Part shown: positions 22,671 through 32,977 of the stretch, in pieces | Numbering within the stretch: position 1 is the first letter of the stretch | How the letters are laid out: the number at the start of each line of letters is the position of its first letter | Source of the DNA: an uncultured Phycicoccus sp. | Lineage (GTDB): Bacteria; Actinomycetota; Actinomycetes; Actinomycetales; Dermatophilaceae | Length of the DNA stretch: 59,990 nt | NCBI RefSeq assembly: GCF_947495705.1 | Contig: NZ_CANLZR010000006.1 | Coordinates: forward strand, 151,664-211,653 | Direction: 5' to 3' | The notes under the pieces: generated by a model | What the model was told of the DNA's origin: nothing | What the model saw: only the letters and a program-made list of their open reading frames with translations | Database searches by the model: none | Made by a program: the position numbers and the translations under genes

Positions 22671-23902
22671 CAGACGTCGTCCCACGTGCGCATCGCCGAC
22701 GGGATCGCGTCGAGGTAGCCCCGGTGGTTGCGGGCGGTCTCGGCGACCGAGTCGCCGCCGAACTTCTCGAGGCACGCCTCGGCCAGGACCAGGGCGACCA
22801 TCGCCTCGGCGATGACGCCCGCGGCGGGGACCGCGCAGACATCGGAGCGCTGGTGGATGGCCGTCGCCGCCTCGTCGGACGCGACGTCGACGGTGCGCAG
22901 CGAGCGCGGCACCGTGGAGATGGGCTTCATCGCCGCGCGCACCCGCAGGACACCGCCCACGGACATGCCGCCCTCGGTGCCTCCGGCCCGCCCGGTGGCG
23001 CGCCGGATGACCCCGTCGGCGTCGCGCTCCATCTCGTCGTGCGCCTGCGACCCGCGCCGCGCCGCCGTACGGAACCCGTCGCCGACCTCGACGCCCTTGA
23101 TGGCCTGGATGCCCATGAGCGCCGCCGCGAGGCGGGAGTCGAGCCGGCGGTCCCAGTGCACGTGCGACCCGAGCCCCGGCGGCACCCCGACGGCGACGAC
23201 CTCGACGACGCCACCGAGGGTGTCGCCGTCCTTGCGGGCCGCGTCGACCTCGGCGACCATCGCGGCCGAGCCGCCGGGGTGGAACGCGCGCACGGGGTCG
23301 GCATCGAGCGCGGCGACGTCGTCCGGCCCGGGCAGCGGCGCGTCGTCCGGGACTCCGGCCGCCCCGATGGCCACGGTGTGCGACACCAGCCGGATGCCGT
23401 ACGCCTGCTCGAGGAACCGGGCGGCCACGGCACCGAGGGCGACCCGGGCGGCGGTCTCACGCGCCGAGGCGCGCTCGAGCACCGGACGTGCGTCGTCGAA
23501 GCCGTACTTCTGCATGCCGACGAGGTCGGCGTGGCCGGGCCGCGGCCGGGTGAGGGGCCGGTTGCGGGCCACCTCCTTCTCGGCGTTGACGTCGTCGGAG
23601 GCCGCGTAGTCCGCCTCGCTCACCGGGTCGGGGCTCATGACGGTGCGCCACTTCGGCCACTCGGTGTTGCCGATCCGGATCGCGACCGGCGAGCCGAGGG
23701 TGCGCCCGAGCCGGACCCCGCCGAGGAACTCGACCTCGTCCTGCTCGAACTTCTGCCGGGCCCCGCGGCCGTAGCCGAGGCGGCGCCGGGCCAGGGCCCC
23801 GGCGAGGTCGGCGGTGGTCACCTCGACGCCTGCGGGCAGGCCGTCGACGGTCGCGACGAGGGCGGGGCCGTGCGACTCCCCCGCGGTCAGCCAACGCAGC
23901 AT
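22670..23902 (-). CDS. aroC: Chorismate synthase
   Basis: AroC converts EPSP to chorismate using reduced FMN. The 410-residue protein has all three family signatures: [18 protein letters not shown] at the N-terminus, GRASARET-type [18 protein letters not shown] in the middle, and [17 protein letters not shown] near the C-terminus; RPRPGHADL is also typical. ATG 23902 gives the standard [11 protein letters not shown] start. The prepilin peptidase gene lies 24 bases upstream. Confidence 0.97.
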   Translation of the reverse strand: MLRWLTAGESHGPALVATVDGLPAGVEVTTADLAGALARRRLGYGRGARQKFEQDEVEFLGGVRLGRTLGSPVAIRIGNTEWPKWRTVMSPDPVSEADYAASDDVNAEKEVARNRPLTRPRPGHADLVGMQKYGFDDARPVLERASARETAARVALGAVAARFLEQAYGIRLVSHTVAIGAAGVPDDAPLPGPDDVAALDADPVRAFHPGGSAAMVAEVDAARKDGDTLGGVVEVVAVGVPPGLGSHVHWDRRLDSRLAAALMGIQAIKGVEVGDGFRTAARRGSQAHDEMERDADGVIRRATGRAGGTEGGMSVGGVLRVRAAMKPISTVPRSLRTVDVASDEAATAIHQRSDVCAVPAAGVIAEAMVALVLAEACLEKFGGDSVAETARNHRGYLDAIPSAMRTWDDV

Positions 23903-23926
23903 GGGTCCGATCCTTCCACGCGTGTC

Positions 23927-24613
23927 TCAGCCACCGGTCAGCCAGGTCAGGATGCGGGACGTGCCGCCGATGGCCACCCAGGCGCCGAGGCACATGGCGG
24001 GGCCGTACGCGATGGAGGACTTCAGCCCGACCCGGCGCCCCGCGAGGAGCAGGATCGCCGTCAGCCCGCCGATGAGGAAGCCGGCCATGAGCCCGAGGAG
24101 GAGATGGGCGATCCCGAGCCATCCGAGGAGGGCTCCGAGGACCGGCGCAAGGCGGACGTCGCCACCGCCGACCCCGCCACCCGGGAGGAGGCCGAGGACG
24201 AGGTAGGTGCCGCCCATGACCGCGGCTCCGATGACGGCCGTGAGCCACCGGCCCTCCCCCGGGGTCGCGAGCGAGGCGATCCCGAGGAGGAGGACGAGAG
24301 CGGCGCCGGTGGGGACGACGAGCCCCACCGGGAGCCGGTGGACGTCGAGGTCGATCCACACGAGCCCGACGGTGAGCCAGGCGAACAGCAGGAAGGGCGG
24401 CAGGGAGGCCCACGCCCCGTGATCCCCCACGGAGACGACGGCGAGGGCGCTCAGCGCGCCGGTGGCCGGGCCGGTCCACCACGGGTGGCCGGGGGGTCGG
24501 TCGACCTCGTCCTCGTTGATGCGGTACCCCCCGGTGGCGAGCCGCAGGCCGGTGAGGTGCCCGACGACGCCCATGACCAGGGCAACCACGACGACGACCC
24601 ACCACGGCGTCAT
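23927..24613 (-). CDS. Prepilin peptidase, A24 family (catalytic domain only)
   Basis: A24 peptidases are membrane aspartyl proteases that trim type IV pilin-like proteins. The 228-residue protein has about six hydrophobic segments and the two expected Asp motifs: WIDLDVHRLP (D88) and GGGDVRLAP (D152). The N-terminal cytoplasmic N-methylase domain with its Cys pairs is missing, as in many actinobacterial forms, so it would cleave but not methylate. It lies between aroE and aroC, with its ATG overlapping the aroE stop by 4 bases. No pilin or secretion ATPase gene is in the window, so the substrate is unknown. Confidence 0.9.
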   Translation of the reverse strand: MTPWWVVVVVALVMGVVGHLTGLRLATGGYRINEDEVDRPPGHPWWTGPATGALSALAVVSVGDHGAWASLPPFLLFAWLTVGLVWIDLDVHRLPVGLVVPTGAALVLLLGIASLATPGEGRWLTAVIGAAVMGGTYLVLGLLPGGGVGGGDVRLAPVLGALLGWLGIAHLLLGLMAGFLIGGLTAILLLAGRRVGLKSSIAYGPAMCLGAWVAIGGTSRILTWLTGG

Positions 24614-25443
24614 GCGCCACCTCCGAGGGCGGCGAGGCCCGCCTCGCGCATGGCCTCGACCGGGGCGGGGCGGCCGGTGAAGAGCCGGAACTGCTCGGCC
24701 GCCTGGTGCACGAGCAGCTCCAGACCCGACACGACCGTCATGCCGGCGGCCGCGGCCGCCCGGGCGAGGGGGGTCGGCCATCCGGCGTACACGACGTCGA
24801 GGAGGACCCCCGCATGCGCGGCCGGCACGGTGGCCGCGACGTCGTCGCCGGCGGCCGGTGGGACGGTCGAGACGACGACGTCGTCGCGGGTCGTGACCCA
24901 CGGGTCGATCGCGGCGACGGAGCCGTTGCGCACGCCGACGCCGGCGTCGAGCGCCCAGGCGAGGAGGTCTGCGGCCTTGGCGGTGTCGCGCGCCCGGACG
25001 GTGAGCGTCGTGACGCCGAGCTCGGCGAGGGCGAGCACACAGGACCGCGCGGTCGCCCCGGCGCCGATGACCAGGGCTCGCTGCACCGGGCCGGACAGGT
25101 GCGGGCGCAGCGCCGCGACGGCGCCCGCGACATCGGTGTTCGTCGCGTCCCACCCACCGTCGTCGCGACGCACGAGGGTGTTCGCGGCGGCGGCCAGCCG
25201 CGCCACGTCCGAGGTGTCGGTCGCCAGCGCGAGGGCCGCCTCCTTGAGGGGCATCGTCAGGGACAGGCCCCGCCAGGTCTCGTCGAGGGCACCGACGAAC
25301 GCGGGCAGGTGGGCGACGCCGACCTCGTGCCGGTCGTACTCCCACCCCTGCAGCCCGAGCGCGGCGTACCCCGCCCGGTGCAGCGCCGGCGAGAGGGAGT
25401 GCTCCACCGGGGACCCGAGGACCGCGGCCCTCAGCACCGGCAC
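24610..25443 (-). CDS. aroE: Shikimate dehydrogenase
   Basis: AroE reduces 3-dehydroshikimate to shikimate with NADPH. The 277-residue protein shows the shikimate-binding GSPVEHSLSPALHR, the catalytic Lys in LTMPLKEAAL, ATNTDVAG with the catalytic Asp, the dinucleotide-binding GAGATARS and the closing GLELLVHQAAEQFRLFTG. GTG 25443 follows the mltG stop after 4 bases. It is grouped with aroC, aroK and aroB, although the prepilin peptidase gene is interposed. Confidence 0.95.
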   Translation of the reverse strand: MPVLRAAVLGSPVEHSLSPALHRAGYAALGLQGWEYDRHEVGVAHLPAFVGALDETWRGLSLTMPLKEAALALATDTSDVARLAAAANTLVRRDDGGWDATNTDVAGAVAALRPHLSGPVQRALVIGAGATARSCVLALAELGVTTLTVRARDTAKAADLLAWALDAGVGVRNGSVAAIDPWVTTRDDVVVSTVPPAAGDDVAATVPAAHAGVLLDVVYAGWPTPLARAAAAAGMTVVSGLELLVHQAAEQFRLFTGRPAPVEAMREAGLAALGGGA

Positions 25444-25447
25444 CAGG

Positions 25448-26626
25448 TCACCCGCTGCACTTCCCCTCGTTGTCCGAGCACCACTGCCGCAGCTTGGCCT
25501 CGTTGGCCTGCTGCTCCGCGTACGTCTCGGCGAAGAGGGTCTCTCCCGAGTCGAGGTTGACCGTCACGAAGAAGAACCACCCACCCGGCGTCGGGTCGGC
25601 CGCGGCGTCGATGGCCGCCTTGCCCGGGTTGCCGATCGGCCCGGGCGGCAGCCCCGGGGAGCCGTAGGTGTCGTACGGGTCGGACTTCGCGCTGTCGTAC
25701 TCGCTCTTGGTGAGGTTGCCGCGCTTCTGGAGGACGAAGTTGACCGTCGAGTCCATCTGGAGGAAGCCGGCGGTCGGGCCGTTCGGGTCGGCGAGACGGT
25801 TCTCGACCACCCGGGCCACCTTGCCCCGGTCCGCGTCGCCGCGGGCCTCGCCCTCGACGATCGAGGCGATGATGAGGGTGCGCTGCCAGTCCTTCTTCGG
25901 GACGTCGGCGGCCTCGAGGGTCTTGATGGTCAGGTCGATCATCGCGCTCAGCTGCTCGGTGGCCGACGTGTCCTCGGAGAACTCGTAGCTCGCCGGGAAC
26001 AGCCACCCCTCGAGGTTGCCCTCCGCCTGCGCCGGCAGCCCGAGGGCCTCGGTGTCCTTGGCGGCCTTCTCGTACTCCTCGACCGGCACCCCGGTGGCTT
26101 TCGAGAGGGCCGCGAACGTCTCGGAGGTCCACAGCCCCTCACGGACCGTGACGCGGTCGGTGACCCGGTTCGCCGGGTCGGTGAGCACCCCGAAGGCGTC
26201 CAGCCCGGTCATCCCCTTGAGGAGCACGTACGTGCCGGGCTGGATCTTCGCGGCCGTCTGCGGGTCAGCGGCCGCCGCCTCGAGGTAGGCGGTGCGGGTC
26301 TTCGTGACGCCGGCGTCGCGCAGCGTCGTCGCGATGTCCTCGCCGGTGTCGCCGGAGGACACGACGACCTCGACCTCGCCCTCGCCCGGGCCGGGGAAGT
26401 CGACGTCGGTCTCGGAGCCGCCGACGAGGCCTCCGATCATCGGGCCGAGGACGCTGACGGCGCCGTACGCGGCACCGCCGACGAGGACGACGGCGATGAG
26501 GACCGCCAGGAGGCCGCGACCGCGGGACCTGCGACGTCGGCGACGACCGTGGATGTCCCGACGGGAGCTCCCCGCGGGTCGCCGGCTGTCGTCACCGAAG
26601 ATCGTGTCGGTGAAGTCGTGGCTCAC
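25448..26626 (-). CDS. mltG: Endolytic peptidoglycan transglycosylase MltG
   Basis: MltG cuts nascent glycan strands at the membrane and is thought to end their elongation. The 392-residue protein has a basic cytoplasmic N-terminus ([11 protein letters not shown] at about 28-38), one membrane helix (about 39-65), a LysM-like segment (about 85-140) and the YceG/MltG catalytic domain. The catalytic Glu is E258 in ASIVEGEA, matching E. coli E218. Other signatures are [12 protein letters not shown] and SPYDTYG-like [23 protein letters not shown] 26626 overlaps the ruvX stop by 4 bases. Confidence 0.96.
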   Translation of the reverse strand: MSHDFTDTIFGDDSRRPAGSSRRDIHGRRRRRRSRGRGLLAVLIAVVLVGGAAYGAVSVLGPMIGGLVGGSETDVDFPGPGEGEVEVVVSSGDTGEDIATTLRDAGVTKTRTAYLEAAAADPQTAAKIQPGTYVLLKGMTGLDAFGVLTDPANRVTDRVTVREGLWTSETFAALSKATGVPVEEYEKAAKDTEALGLPAQAEGNLEGWLFPASYEFSEDTSATEQLSAMIDLTIKTLEAADVPKKDWQRTLIIASIVEGEARGDADRGKVARVVENRLADPNGPTAGFLQMDSTVNFVLQKRGNLTKSEYDSAKSDPYDTYGSPGLPPGPIGNPGKAAIDAAADPTPGGWFFFVTVNLDSGETLFAETYAEQQANEAKLRQWCSDNEGKCSG

Positions 26627-27156
26627 GTCCTCGTGCCCTTCGTCCGTGGCTTGCGCCGTCGTCCTCCGACCGGTTCTCCTGCCGGAGCCCCGGTCGCACG
26701 CTCGGTGTCGAGCGCCGACTGGAGGATCAGCACCGCCGCGGCCTGGTCGACCACGGAGCGCTGCCGCCGTCCGGCGACTCCGCTCGCCGTGAGCGCGCGG
26801 TGCGCGTCGACCGTCGTCAGGCGCTCGTCGACGAGGCGGACCGGGACGGGGGCGACACGCGCCGCCAGCACGCCAGCATACGTGCGGACGTTCGCGGCAG
26901 CGGGCCCTTCGACACCCGAGAGCGACCTGGGGAGCCCGACGACCACCCCGACCGCCGCGTGCTCGGCGACGAGCTGGGCGAGCCGCTCGAGGTCCTCGGC
27001 GCCCGGGTGTGGGTCCGCGCCGGCGGTCCGGGGGACCGTCTCCAGCGGAGTCGCGAGCAGCCCGTCGGGGTCGCTGCGGGCCACCCCGACGCGGACCGAG
27101 CCGACGTCGACGCCGATGCGGACGCCGCGCGCCGGGCGCTGCTCGCCGTCCGACAT
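26623..27156 (-). CDS. ruvX: RuvX/YqgF family, putative pre-16S rRNA nuclease
   Basis: YqgF proteins have an RNase H/RuvC-like fold. They are tied to 16S rRNA 5'-end processing in E. coli and to Holliday junction cleavage in mycobacteria. The 177-residue protein shows the first acidic motif [26 protein letters not shown], the second acidic site [17 protein letters not shown], and [13 protein letters not shown]. The C-terminus is a basic tail ([10 protein letters not shown]). Its ATG overlaps the alaS stop (TGATG). Confidence 0.94.
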   Translation of the reverse strand: MSDGEQRPARGVRIGVDVGSVRVGVARSDPDGLLATPLETVPRTAGADPHPGAEDLERLAQLVAEHAAVGVVVGLPRSLSGVEGPAAANVRTYAGVLAARVAPVPVRLVDERLTTVDAHRALTASGVAGRRQRSVVDQAAAVLILQSALDTERATGAPAGEPVGGRRRKPRTKGTRT

Positions 27157-29852
27157 CAGCCGGCGAGCTCCCCGACGCGCCACTCGACGGCCGAGAGCGC
27201 CTCCCCGACCTTGGCGGGGTCCTGGCCGCCGCCCTGCGCGATGTCGTCCTTGCCGCCCCCGCCGCCGCCGAGGGCGCCGGCCGCGACCCGGACCAGCTCG
27301 CCGGCGGTGATGCCGCGCCCGCGGGCCGCCTCGTTCGTCGCGACGACGACCACGGGCCGGCCCTTCGCGACCCCTGTGACGGCCACGACCGACGGGCGGT
27401 CGTTGCCGAGGCGGCCGCGCAGGTCCAGGACCATCGTGCGCACGTCGCCGGCGTCGGCCTCCCCCGCGTCGTGCGCGAGCAGGGTGACCCCGCCGACGTC
27501 GCGCGCGCGGTCGGTGAGCGACCCGGCCGCGGCCTGCAGCTGCTCGGTGCGCAGCCGCTCGAGGTCGCGCTCGGCCTCCTTGAGCCGGGTGAGCAGCCCG
27601 CCCACGCGCTCGGGCAGCTCCTCGGGGCGACCCTTCATCAGCTCGGTGAGCTGGCCGACGATGGCGCGCTCCCGGGCGAGGAACGAGAACGCGTCGTTGC
27701 CGACGAGCGCCTCGACCCGCCGGACCCCGGACCCGATGGAGGACTCCCCGAGCAGGGTGACGAGCCCGAGCTGGGTCGTGCGCTCGGCGTGCGTGCCTCC
27801 GCACAGCTCGCGGGCCCAGTCCCCGACGGAGACGACGCGCACGGCGTCGCCGTACTTCTCGCCGAAGAGCGCCATCGCACCCGCGTCGCGCGCCTGCTGC
27901 TGGGTCATGACCTCGGCGTTGACGGCGAGGTCGTCCAGGAGCAGCGCGTTGACCCGGGACTCGACGTCGCCGAGCACCGACGCCGGCAGCGCGGACGAGG
28001 CGTGGAAGTCGAACCGGAACCGGCCCGGGGAGTTCTCGGACCCGGCCTGGGTGGCGGTGTCGCCGAGGGCCTCCCGGATCGCCTTGTGCACCATGTGCGT
28101 CGCGGTGTGCGCCCGCGAGATGGACCGGCGGCGCTCGATGTCGACCTCCGCGTACGCCTGCTCGCCCGCCGCGACCTCACCGGTGACGACCGTCGCGCGG
28201 TGCACGATGAGACCCCGGATCGGCGACTGGACGTCCCGCACCTCCACGACCGCCCCGCTGCCGAGCCGCAGCAGGCCGCCGTCTGCGAGCTGGCCGCCGC
28301 CCTCGGCGTAGAACGGGGTGCGGTCGAGCACGAGCTCGACGTCGTCGCCCGCGGTCGCGGAGGTGACCGGCACGCCGTCGCGGAGCATCCCCGCGACCCG
28401 CGCCTCGGAGGTCACCTCGGAGTACCCGGTGAACTCGACCGGGGCGCCGACGCCGTCGGCCAGGGCCCGGTAGACGCTGGTGTCGCCGTGGGCCACCTTC
28501 TTGGACCGCGCGTCGTCCTTGGCCCGCTGGCGCTGCTCCTGCATGAGCCGGGTGAAGCCCTCACGGTCCACCTCGAGCCCCTGCTCCGACGCCATCTCGA
28601 GGGTGAGGTCGATGGGGAAGCCGTAGGTGTCGTGCAGCTGGAACGCCTGGTCCCCGGCGAGGACGGCCCCGCCGCGCTCCTTGGTGCGGGCGACGGCGGT
28701 GTCGAGGATCGTCGTGCCCGCCGTGAGGGTGCGGCGGAACGCCTCCTCCTCGGCGTAGGCGATCTGCGAGATGCGGTCCCAGTCGGTGCGCAGCTCGGGG
28801 TAGGACTGCTCCATCCGCTCGAGCGAGACCGGCAGCAGCTCCGGCAGGCAGGGGTCCTCGTAGCCGAGGAGCCGCATCGAGCGGATCGCGCGGCGCAGCA
28901 TCCGGCGCAGGACGTAGCCGCGGCCCTCGTTGCCCGGGGTGACGCCGTCGCCGATGAGCATGAGCGAGGACCGGACGTGGTCGGCGACGACCCGGAGCCG
29001 AACGTCGTCGGGGTGGGACTCGCTGACCATGTGCCCGGACTCGGCGCCGTAGCGCGTGCCGGACAGCTGGGCCGCCCGGTCGAGGACGGGGTACACCTCG
29101 TCGATCTCGTACAGGTTGTCGACCCCCTGGAGCAGCGTCGCCATCCGCTCCAGGCCCATCCCGGTGTCGATGTTCCGCTGGGGCAGCGGGCCGGCGACGT
29201 CGAAGTCGTCCTTGGCGCGGACGGCCGAGAGCTCCTCCTGCATGAACACGAGGTTCCAGAACTCGAGGAACCGGTCCTCGTCGACGGCCGGGCCGCCGTC
29301 GCGGCCGTACTCGGGGCCCCGGTCGAGGTAGATCTCGCTGCACGGCCCGCCGGGGCCGGGGACCCCCATGTGCCAGTAGTTGTCGAGCTTGCCGCGGCGG
29401 GTGATGCGCTCGGCCGGGATCCCGACCTGCTCGTGCCAGATGGCGAAGGCGTCGTCGTCGTCCTCGTAGACGGTGGGCCAGATGAGGTCGGGGTCGAGGC
29501 CGTAGCCGCCCTCGCCCTGGGGGGTCGTGACGAGCTCCCAGGCGAGGCGGATGGCGCCCTCCTTGAAGTAGTCCCCGAAGGAGAAGTTGCCGTTCATCTG
29601 GAAGAAGGTGCCGTGCCGCGAGGTTTTGCCGACCTCCTCGATGTCACCGGTGCGCACGCACTTCTGCACGCTCGTGGCGCGGTCCCACAGCGGGGTCTCC
29701 TGGCCGAGGAAGTACGGCTTGAACGGCACCATGCCGGCGTTGACGAACAGCAGGTTGGGGTCGTCGAGCAGCAGCGAGGCGCTCGGGACGATCGTGTGAC
29801 CGTTGCGGGAGAAGAAGTCGAGCCAGCGGCGCCGGATCTCAGCGGTTTCCAT
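27156..29852 (-). CDS. alaS: Alanyl-tRNA synthetase
   Basis: AlaRS charges tRNA-Ala and edits misacylated Ser/Gly. The 898-residue protein has the class II catalytic core ([24 protein letters not shown]), the editing domain with zinc ligands in [11 protein letters not shown] and CGGTHAERT, and the C-terminal oligomerisation region ending [15 protein letters not shown]. Length is normal. It starts the run alaS-ruvX-mltG-aroE-prepilin peptidase-aroC-aroK-aroB, joined by overlaps or short gaps. A promoter lies in the 102 bases upstream. Confidence 0.98.
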   Translation of the reverse strand: METAEIRRRWLDFFSRNGHTIVPSASLLLDDPNLLFVNAGMVPFKPYFLGQETPLWDRATSVQKCVRTGDIEEVGKTSRHGTFFQMNGNFSFGDYFKEGAIRLAWELVTTPQGEGGYGLDPDLIWPTVYEDDDDAFAIWHEQVGIPAERITRRGKLDNYWHMGVPGPGGPCSEIYLDRGPEYGRDGGPAVDEDRFLEFWNLVFMQEELSAVRAKDDFDVAGPLPQRNIDTGMGLERMATLLQGVDNLYEIDEVYPVLDRAAQLSGTRYGAESGHMVSESHPDDVRLRVVADHVRSSLMLIGDGVTPGNEGRGYVLRRMLRRAIRSMRLLGYEDPCLPELLPVSLERMEQSYPELRTDWDRISQIAYAEEEAFRRTLTAGTTILDTAVARTKERGGAVLAGDQAFQLHDTYGFPIDLTLEMASEQGLEVDREGFTRLMQEQRQRAKDDARSKKVAHGDTSVYRALADGVGAPVEFTGYSEVTSEARVAGMLRDGVPVTSATAGDDVELVLDRTPFYAEGGGQLADGGLLRLGSGAVVEVRDVQSPIRGLIVHRATVVTGEVAAGEQAYAEVDIERRRSISRAHTATHMVHKAIREALGDTATQAGSENSPGRFRFDFHASSALPASVLGDVESRVNALLLDDLAVNAEVMTQQQARDAGAMALFGEKYGDAVRVVSVGDWARELCGGTHAERTTQLGLVTLLGESSIGSGVRRVEALVGNDAFSFLARERAIVGQLTELMKGRPEELPERVGGLLTRLKEAERDLERLRTEQLQAAAGSLTDRARDVGGVTLLAHDAGEADAGDVRTMVLDLRGRLGNDRPSVVAVTGVAKGRPVVVVATNEAARGRGITAGELVRVAAGALGGGGGGKDDIAQGGGQDPAKVGEALSAVEWRVGELAG

Positions 29853-29896
29853 GTCGTGTCAGTCCTGTGGGGTGGGCCGGGCGCGGGCAGGCCGAC

Positions 29897-29902
29897 ATCG
29901 TA
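29897..29902 (-). promoter_or_regulatory. Putative -10 element of alaS
   Basis: TACGAT on the minus strand would start transcription near 29890, giving a leader of about 38 bases for alaS. No -35 at normal spacing and no T-box-like leader was seen in the short upstream region. Confidence 0.35.
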
Positions 29903-29954
29903 TGCCGGGGCCGCGTCCGAAGGTCGGGTGGGCGGAGGCGGGGGCGTCGAGCCC

Positions 29955-30329
29955 CTACCGAGCTCGCTCGTCGCCGCCCGGGCCACCACCGGCGGGGCCG
30001 GAGGGGTCCAGGAGCAGCGCGCGCGCCTCCTCGGGAGACAGCGACCGGCCCGGGTCGCCGTCGGTGAGGCTCACGGCCGGGCCGCGGTCGCGCTCGCCCC
30101 AGCCCGCGTCGACGTCGAGGTCGGGGACGACGGCACCCGCGGCATGGCGGGGCGCCCGGGTCGTGGCGTCGGTGCGCACCGCGACCTCCACCGCCTCCCG
30201 CAGGTCGGCCTCGCGCTCGCGCGCGGCCTCACGCACCGTCGTGACGAACCGCCGGGTGGCCGGCAGCCGCCAGAGGGCATAGCCGACGCCGACCGCGGCG
30301 GCGCCGAGCAGCAGCGTGCGCGCCCTCAT
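29955..30329 (-). CDS. Small membrane-anchored protein of unknown function
   Basis: The 124-residue product starts with a hydrophobic segment (LLLGAAAVGVGYALW, residues about 6-20) that could anchor it in the membrane. A charged helical stretch FVTTVREAAREREADLREAVE follows, then a Pro/Gly/Asp-rich tail. No catalytic motif is visible. Its ATG overlaps the stop of the DUF948 gene by 4 bases and alaS is downstream, so it belongs to the actinobacterial set of small envelope genes before alaS. A structural partner of the DUF948 protein is possible; this is inference. Confidence 0.75.
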   Translation of the reverse strand: MRARTLLLGAAAVGVGYALWRLPATRRFVTTVREAAREREADLREAVEVAVRTDATTRAPRHAAGAVVPDLDVDAGWGERDRGPAVSLTDGDPGRSLSPEEARALLLDPSGPAGGGPGGDERAR

Positions 30330-30691
30330 CGGGCCGCCTTGCGCAGGTTCGAGACCGCCACCCGCACGCCGTAGCTGTACGCGGCCACCTTGATGAGCGG
30401 GGAGCCCAGCGTGGCGGCGAACACCGAGGTGAGCGCAGAGGCGTTCGTCGTCATCGTCGACACGGAGCTGGTGATGGCGTCGACCCGGGTCAGCTGGTCG
30501 TTGGTGAGCCCGACGGTGTCGGTGAGGCTCTTGAGAGTGGGCTGCACGTTGTCGGTGGTCGTGCGCAGGCTCTCGCGGGTCTCGTCGAGGATCCGGCCGG
30601 CCTTGCCGACGAGGCCGGCGACGCGGACGACGAGGTAGGCGAACGCGACCGCGGCGACGAGCGCTGCGATCCCTCCGAGCGTGACGTCCAT
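30326..30691 (-). CDS. DUF948 family membrane protein
   Basis: The 121-residue protein has an N-terminal membrane helix (LGGIAALVAAVAFAYLVVRV, about 5-24), then a long helical region with repeated TTTDNVQPTLKSLTDTVGL-type heptads, and ends with VAAYSYGVRVAVSNLRKAAR. This matches DUF948, a family of general stress-like, coiled-coil membrane proteins commonly next to alaS in actinobacteria. Function is unproven. ATG 30691 is the natural start. Confidence 0.85.
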   Translation of the reverse strand: MDVTLGGIAALVAAVAFAYLVVRVAGLVGKAGRILDETRESLRTTTDNVQPTLKSLTDTVGLTNDQLTRVDAITSSVSTMTTNASALTSVFAATLGSPLIKVAAYSYGVRVAVSNLRKAAR

Positions 30692-30724
30692 ACCGCCGAC
30701 CCTATCGGGCGCTCCGGGCCGGAC

Positions 30725-31054
30725 TCAGCGGCGTCCCCGGCTCGACCCGCCCGCGCCGCCGAGCGAGATGAGCAGCCCGAGCATGAACCCGGCGTCGTAC
30801 CAGTTACCGGAGTTGCGGACCGCGTAGACGCTCACGGCGTCGGTGAACAGCGACACGATGAACGTCACCGGCACGATGACGCCGTGCCACAGGCCCAGCC
30901 AGAACCCGGGCGGGTCGGTGCCGGTGTCCAGCGCCGGGTTCGGGCCGGCCGCGCAGGCGCCGAGGACCAGGACCGTGCCGAGGGCGACGACGGCGAGGAG
31001 GGCAGCCCGCGGCCACGCACGGCGGGGGCTGTGGACGAGCGGGTCCGATGTCAT
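30725..31054 (-). CDS. Putative lipoprotein with two membrane segments
   Basis: The 109-residue product has a basic N-terminus, a hydrophobic segment (about 18-32) and a lipobox-like LGAC with C34, so it may be a lipoprotein. Two further hydrophobic stretches, FWLGLWHGVIVPVTFIVSLF (about 51-70) and the WYDAGFMLGLLISLGGA region (about 87-102), suggest an integral membrane protein instead. The FWxGLWHG and RNSGNWYDAGF motifs occur in uncharacterised bacterial membrane proteins. No function can be given. It precedes the DUF948 gene by 33 bases. Confidence 0.75.
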   Translation of the reverse strand: MTSDPLVHSPRRAWPRAALLAVVALGTVLVLGACAAGPNPALDTGTDPPGFWLGLWHGVIVPVTFIVSLFTDAVSVYAVRNSGNWYDAGFMLGLLISLGGAGGSSRGRR

Positions 31055-31158
31055 GCGACCACCTCCAGCCCCATCGTGGCACCGGGTCGGGCGGGCGTCA
31101 GCCCCCTGTTCCGCGGGTCACGCAGCGACCGGCAACGCCCCGACGGCCGGCGCCCCGG

Positions 31159-31472
31159 TCAGGCGTGCCGGACGCACCGGACGGCCCACGGCCGCGCCTC
31201 GAGCCGGCCGGGCGGGATCGCCTCGCCGCACACCTCGCACAGCCCGTACGTGCCCTCGGCGACCTTGGCCGGGCGGCCCGCACCTGGGCCAGGGTGTCGA
31301 GCAGCTGCTCCTGGACCGCGACCGCGGCGAGCCGGTCGACCGCCATCGACGTCCCCTCGCCGATGCGCTTCCCGAACGAGATGCTCCCCATCTCCTCGGG
31401 CGGGGTGGTCAGCGTGGCGAGCTCGCCGACCAGCCGGTCCTCCTGCTCGGCGAGCGTCGCGTCGATGTCCAT
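31159..31472 (-). pseudogene. DksA/TraR-like zinc-finger protein with a frameshift
   Basis: DksA/TraR relatives bind RNA polymerase or other partners through a coiled coil and a C-terminal zinc finger. The N-terminal part (ATG 31472) reads as a family coiled coil ending LLDTLAQVRAAR. The rest of the family sequence, AKVAEGTYGLCEVCGEAIPP followed by GRLEARPWAVRCVRHA and a stop at 31159, is present in a different phase. One missing base near 31268-31272 in a G/C run would join them into a 104-residue protein with finger ligands CxxC and CxxH. Without that base the frame runs on with Arg-rich nonsense to 31098. Either a true pseudogene or a base-call error. Confidence 0.8.
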
Positions 31473-31511
31473 CACCTCACCCTAGGCGTCGCGAGCCACC
31501 CGCGGGACGGG

Positions 31512-32930
31512 TCAGCGGCCGAGGCGCTCCCGGAGCCAGCGCCAGCGCTCCTGCAGCCGCGCCTCGAAGCCACGGTCGGTGGGGCGGTAGTAGTCGGTGC
31601 CGGCCGCGAGGTCGTCGGGCAGGTACTGCTGGGTGGCGACGCCGTCGGGCTCGTCGTGGGCGTAGACGTACGAGGGGGCCCGGCCCCGCCCCGCGGCCGC
31701 CGCCGACGCCTCGGCGATGCGGGCGGCACCCCCGTAGCCGCTCCCGCGCAGGTGCAGCGGCACGGGCCCGCCCTTGCCCGCCCGGACGTCGGCGATCGCC
31801 GCGTTGATGCCCGCGTAGGCGGCGTTGGACTTCGGGGCCAGCGCGTTGTGCACGACCGCCTGGGCGAGGATGATCCGCGCCTCGGGCATGCCGATCTGGG
31901 CGACGGCGTGCATCGCGGCGACCGCGGTCTGGAGCGCCGTGGGGTCGGCCATCCCCACGTCCTCGGAGGCGGCGATGACGATCCGCCGGGCGACGAACCG
32001 GGGGTCCTCCCCCGCCTCGAGCATCCGCGCCAGGTAGTGCAGGGCCGCGTCGACGTCCGAGCCGCGCATCGACTTGATGAGCGCCGACGCGACGTCGTAG
32101 TGCTGGTCGCCGGTGCGGTCGTAGCGGACCGCGGCGTGCGCCACCGCCTGCTCGGTGTGCGTCAGGGTGACCTCGAGGACCTCGGGCCGCTCGGCGCCGG
32201 GGGCCAGGGAGTCTTCGGCCACCCCGGCCGCGGCCTCGAGGAACGTCAGCGAGCGCCGGGCGTCGCCGCCGGCCAGCCGCACCAGGTGGTCGCGGGCGTC
32301 GTCCGCCAGCGCGTACGCACCGGCGAGCCCGCGCTCGTCGCCCACGGCCTGGCTCAGCACGTCGGCGACCTCGTCGTCGGTGAGCGGGACGAGGGTGACG
32401 AGCATCGAGCGGGACAGCAGGGGGGCGATGACCGAGAACGACGGGTTCTCGGTGGTCGCCGCGACGAGGACGACGAGCCGGTTCTCGACCCCGGGCAGCA
32501 GGGCGTCCTGCTGGGCCTTGGTGAACCGGTGGATCTCGTCGAGGAACAGCACGGTCTGACGGCCGTATAGGTCACGGGTGCGCGCCGCGCCGTCCATGAC
32601 GGTGCGCACGTCCTTGACCCCGGCGGTGACCGCGGACAGCTCGACGAACTCGCGGTCCGAGGCGGTGGCGACGAGGTGCGCCAGGGTGGTCTTGCCGGTG
32701 CCGGGCGGCCCCCACAGGATCGCCGACAGGGGGCCCGCCGCTCCCCCGCCGCCCTCGATGAGGCGGCGGAGCGGGCTGCCCGGGCGCAGGACGGCGCCCT
32801 GCCCGCGGACCTCGTCGAGCGAGCGCGGCCGCATCCGGACCGCGAGCGGCGCCATGGTCGCCGCGGGGCCGGCGTCACCGGCACGACCCTGCGCGGCGGC
32901 GCCGAAGAGGTCGGTCCCGTCCTGGCTCAC
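31512..32930 (-). CDS. rarA: Replication-associated recombination protein A (MgsA/RarA AAA ATPase)
   Basis: RarA is an AAA+ ATPase related to clamp loaders. It acts at stalled forks and DNA ends. The 472-residue protein has Walker [10 protein letters not shown], Walker [11 protein letters not shown], sensor [10 protein letters not shown], and the RarA C-terminal domain with [21 protein letters not shown] and [14 protein letters not shown]. The N-terminal [17 protein letters not shown] is typical. GTG 32930 is taken as the start, giving SQDGTDLFG. It is divergent from the MMPL gene across 197 bases containing palindromic operators. Confidence 0.97.
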   Translation of the reverse strand: MSQDGTDLFGAAAQGRAGDAGPAATMAPLAVRMRPRSLDEVRGQGAVLRPGSPLRRLIEGGGGAAGPLSAILWGPPGTGKTTLAHLVATASDREFVELSAVTAGVKDVRTVMDGAARTRDLYGRQTVLFLDEIHRFTKAQQDALLPGVENRLVVLVAATTENPSFSVIAPLLSRSMLVTLVPLTDDEVADVLSQAVGDERGLAGAYALADDARDHLVRLAGGDARRSLTFLEAAAGVAEDSLAPGAERPEVLEVTLTHTEQAVAHAAVRYDRTGDQHYDVASALIKSMRGSDVDAALHYLARMLEAGEDPRFVARRIVIAASEDVGMADPTALQTAVAAMHAVAQIGMPEARIILAQAVVHNALAPKSNAAYAGINAAIADVRAGKGGPVPLHLRGSGYGGAARIAEASAAAAGRGRAPSYVYAHDEPDGVATQQYLPDDLAAGTDYYRPTDRGFEARLQERWRWLRERLGR

Positions 32931-32977
32931 CCCCGCAGGCTAACGACCACCGCCGACGCCCCCCACCGCGCCACGGA

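Noticed and set aside
24613-25345. Arg-rich N-terminal extension of the prepilin peptidase
   Set aside because: It lies on aroE in another phase; ATG 24613 overlaps the aroE stop and begins the first membrane segment.
22601-27310. Very long plus-strand open frame (over 1500 codons) across aroK, aroC, aroE, mltG and ruvX
   Set aside because: It is Arg/Gly/Pro-rich without any domain, lies opposite well-recognised genes, and is the usual antisense frame of very GC-rich DNA.
29853-29954. T-box leader before alaS
   Set aside because: The leader is too short (about 38 bases from the -10) and has no T-box core or terminator.
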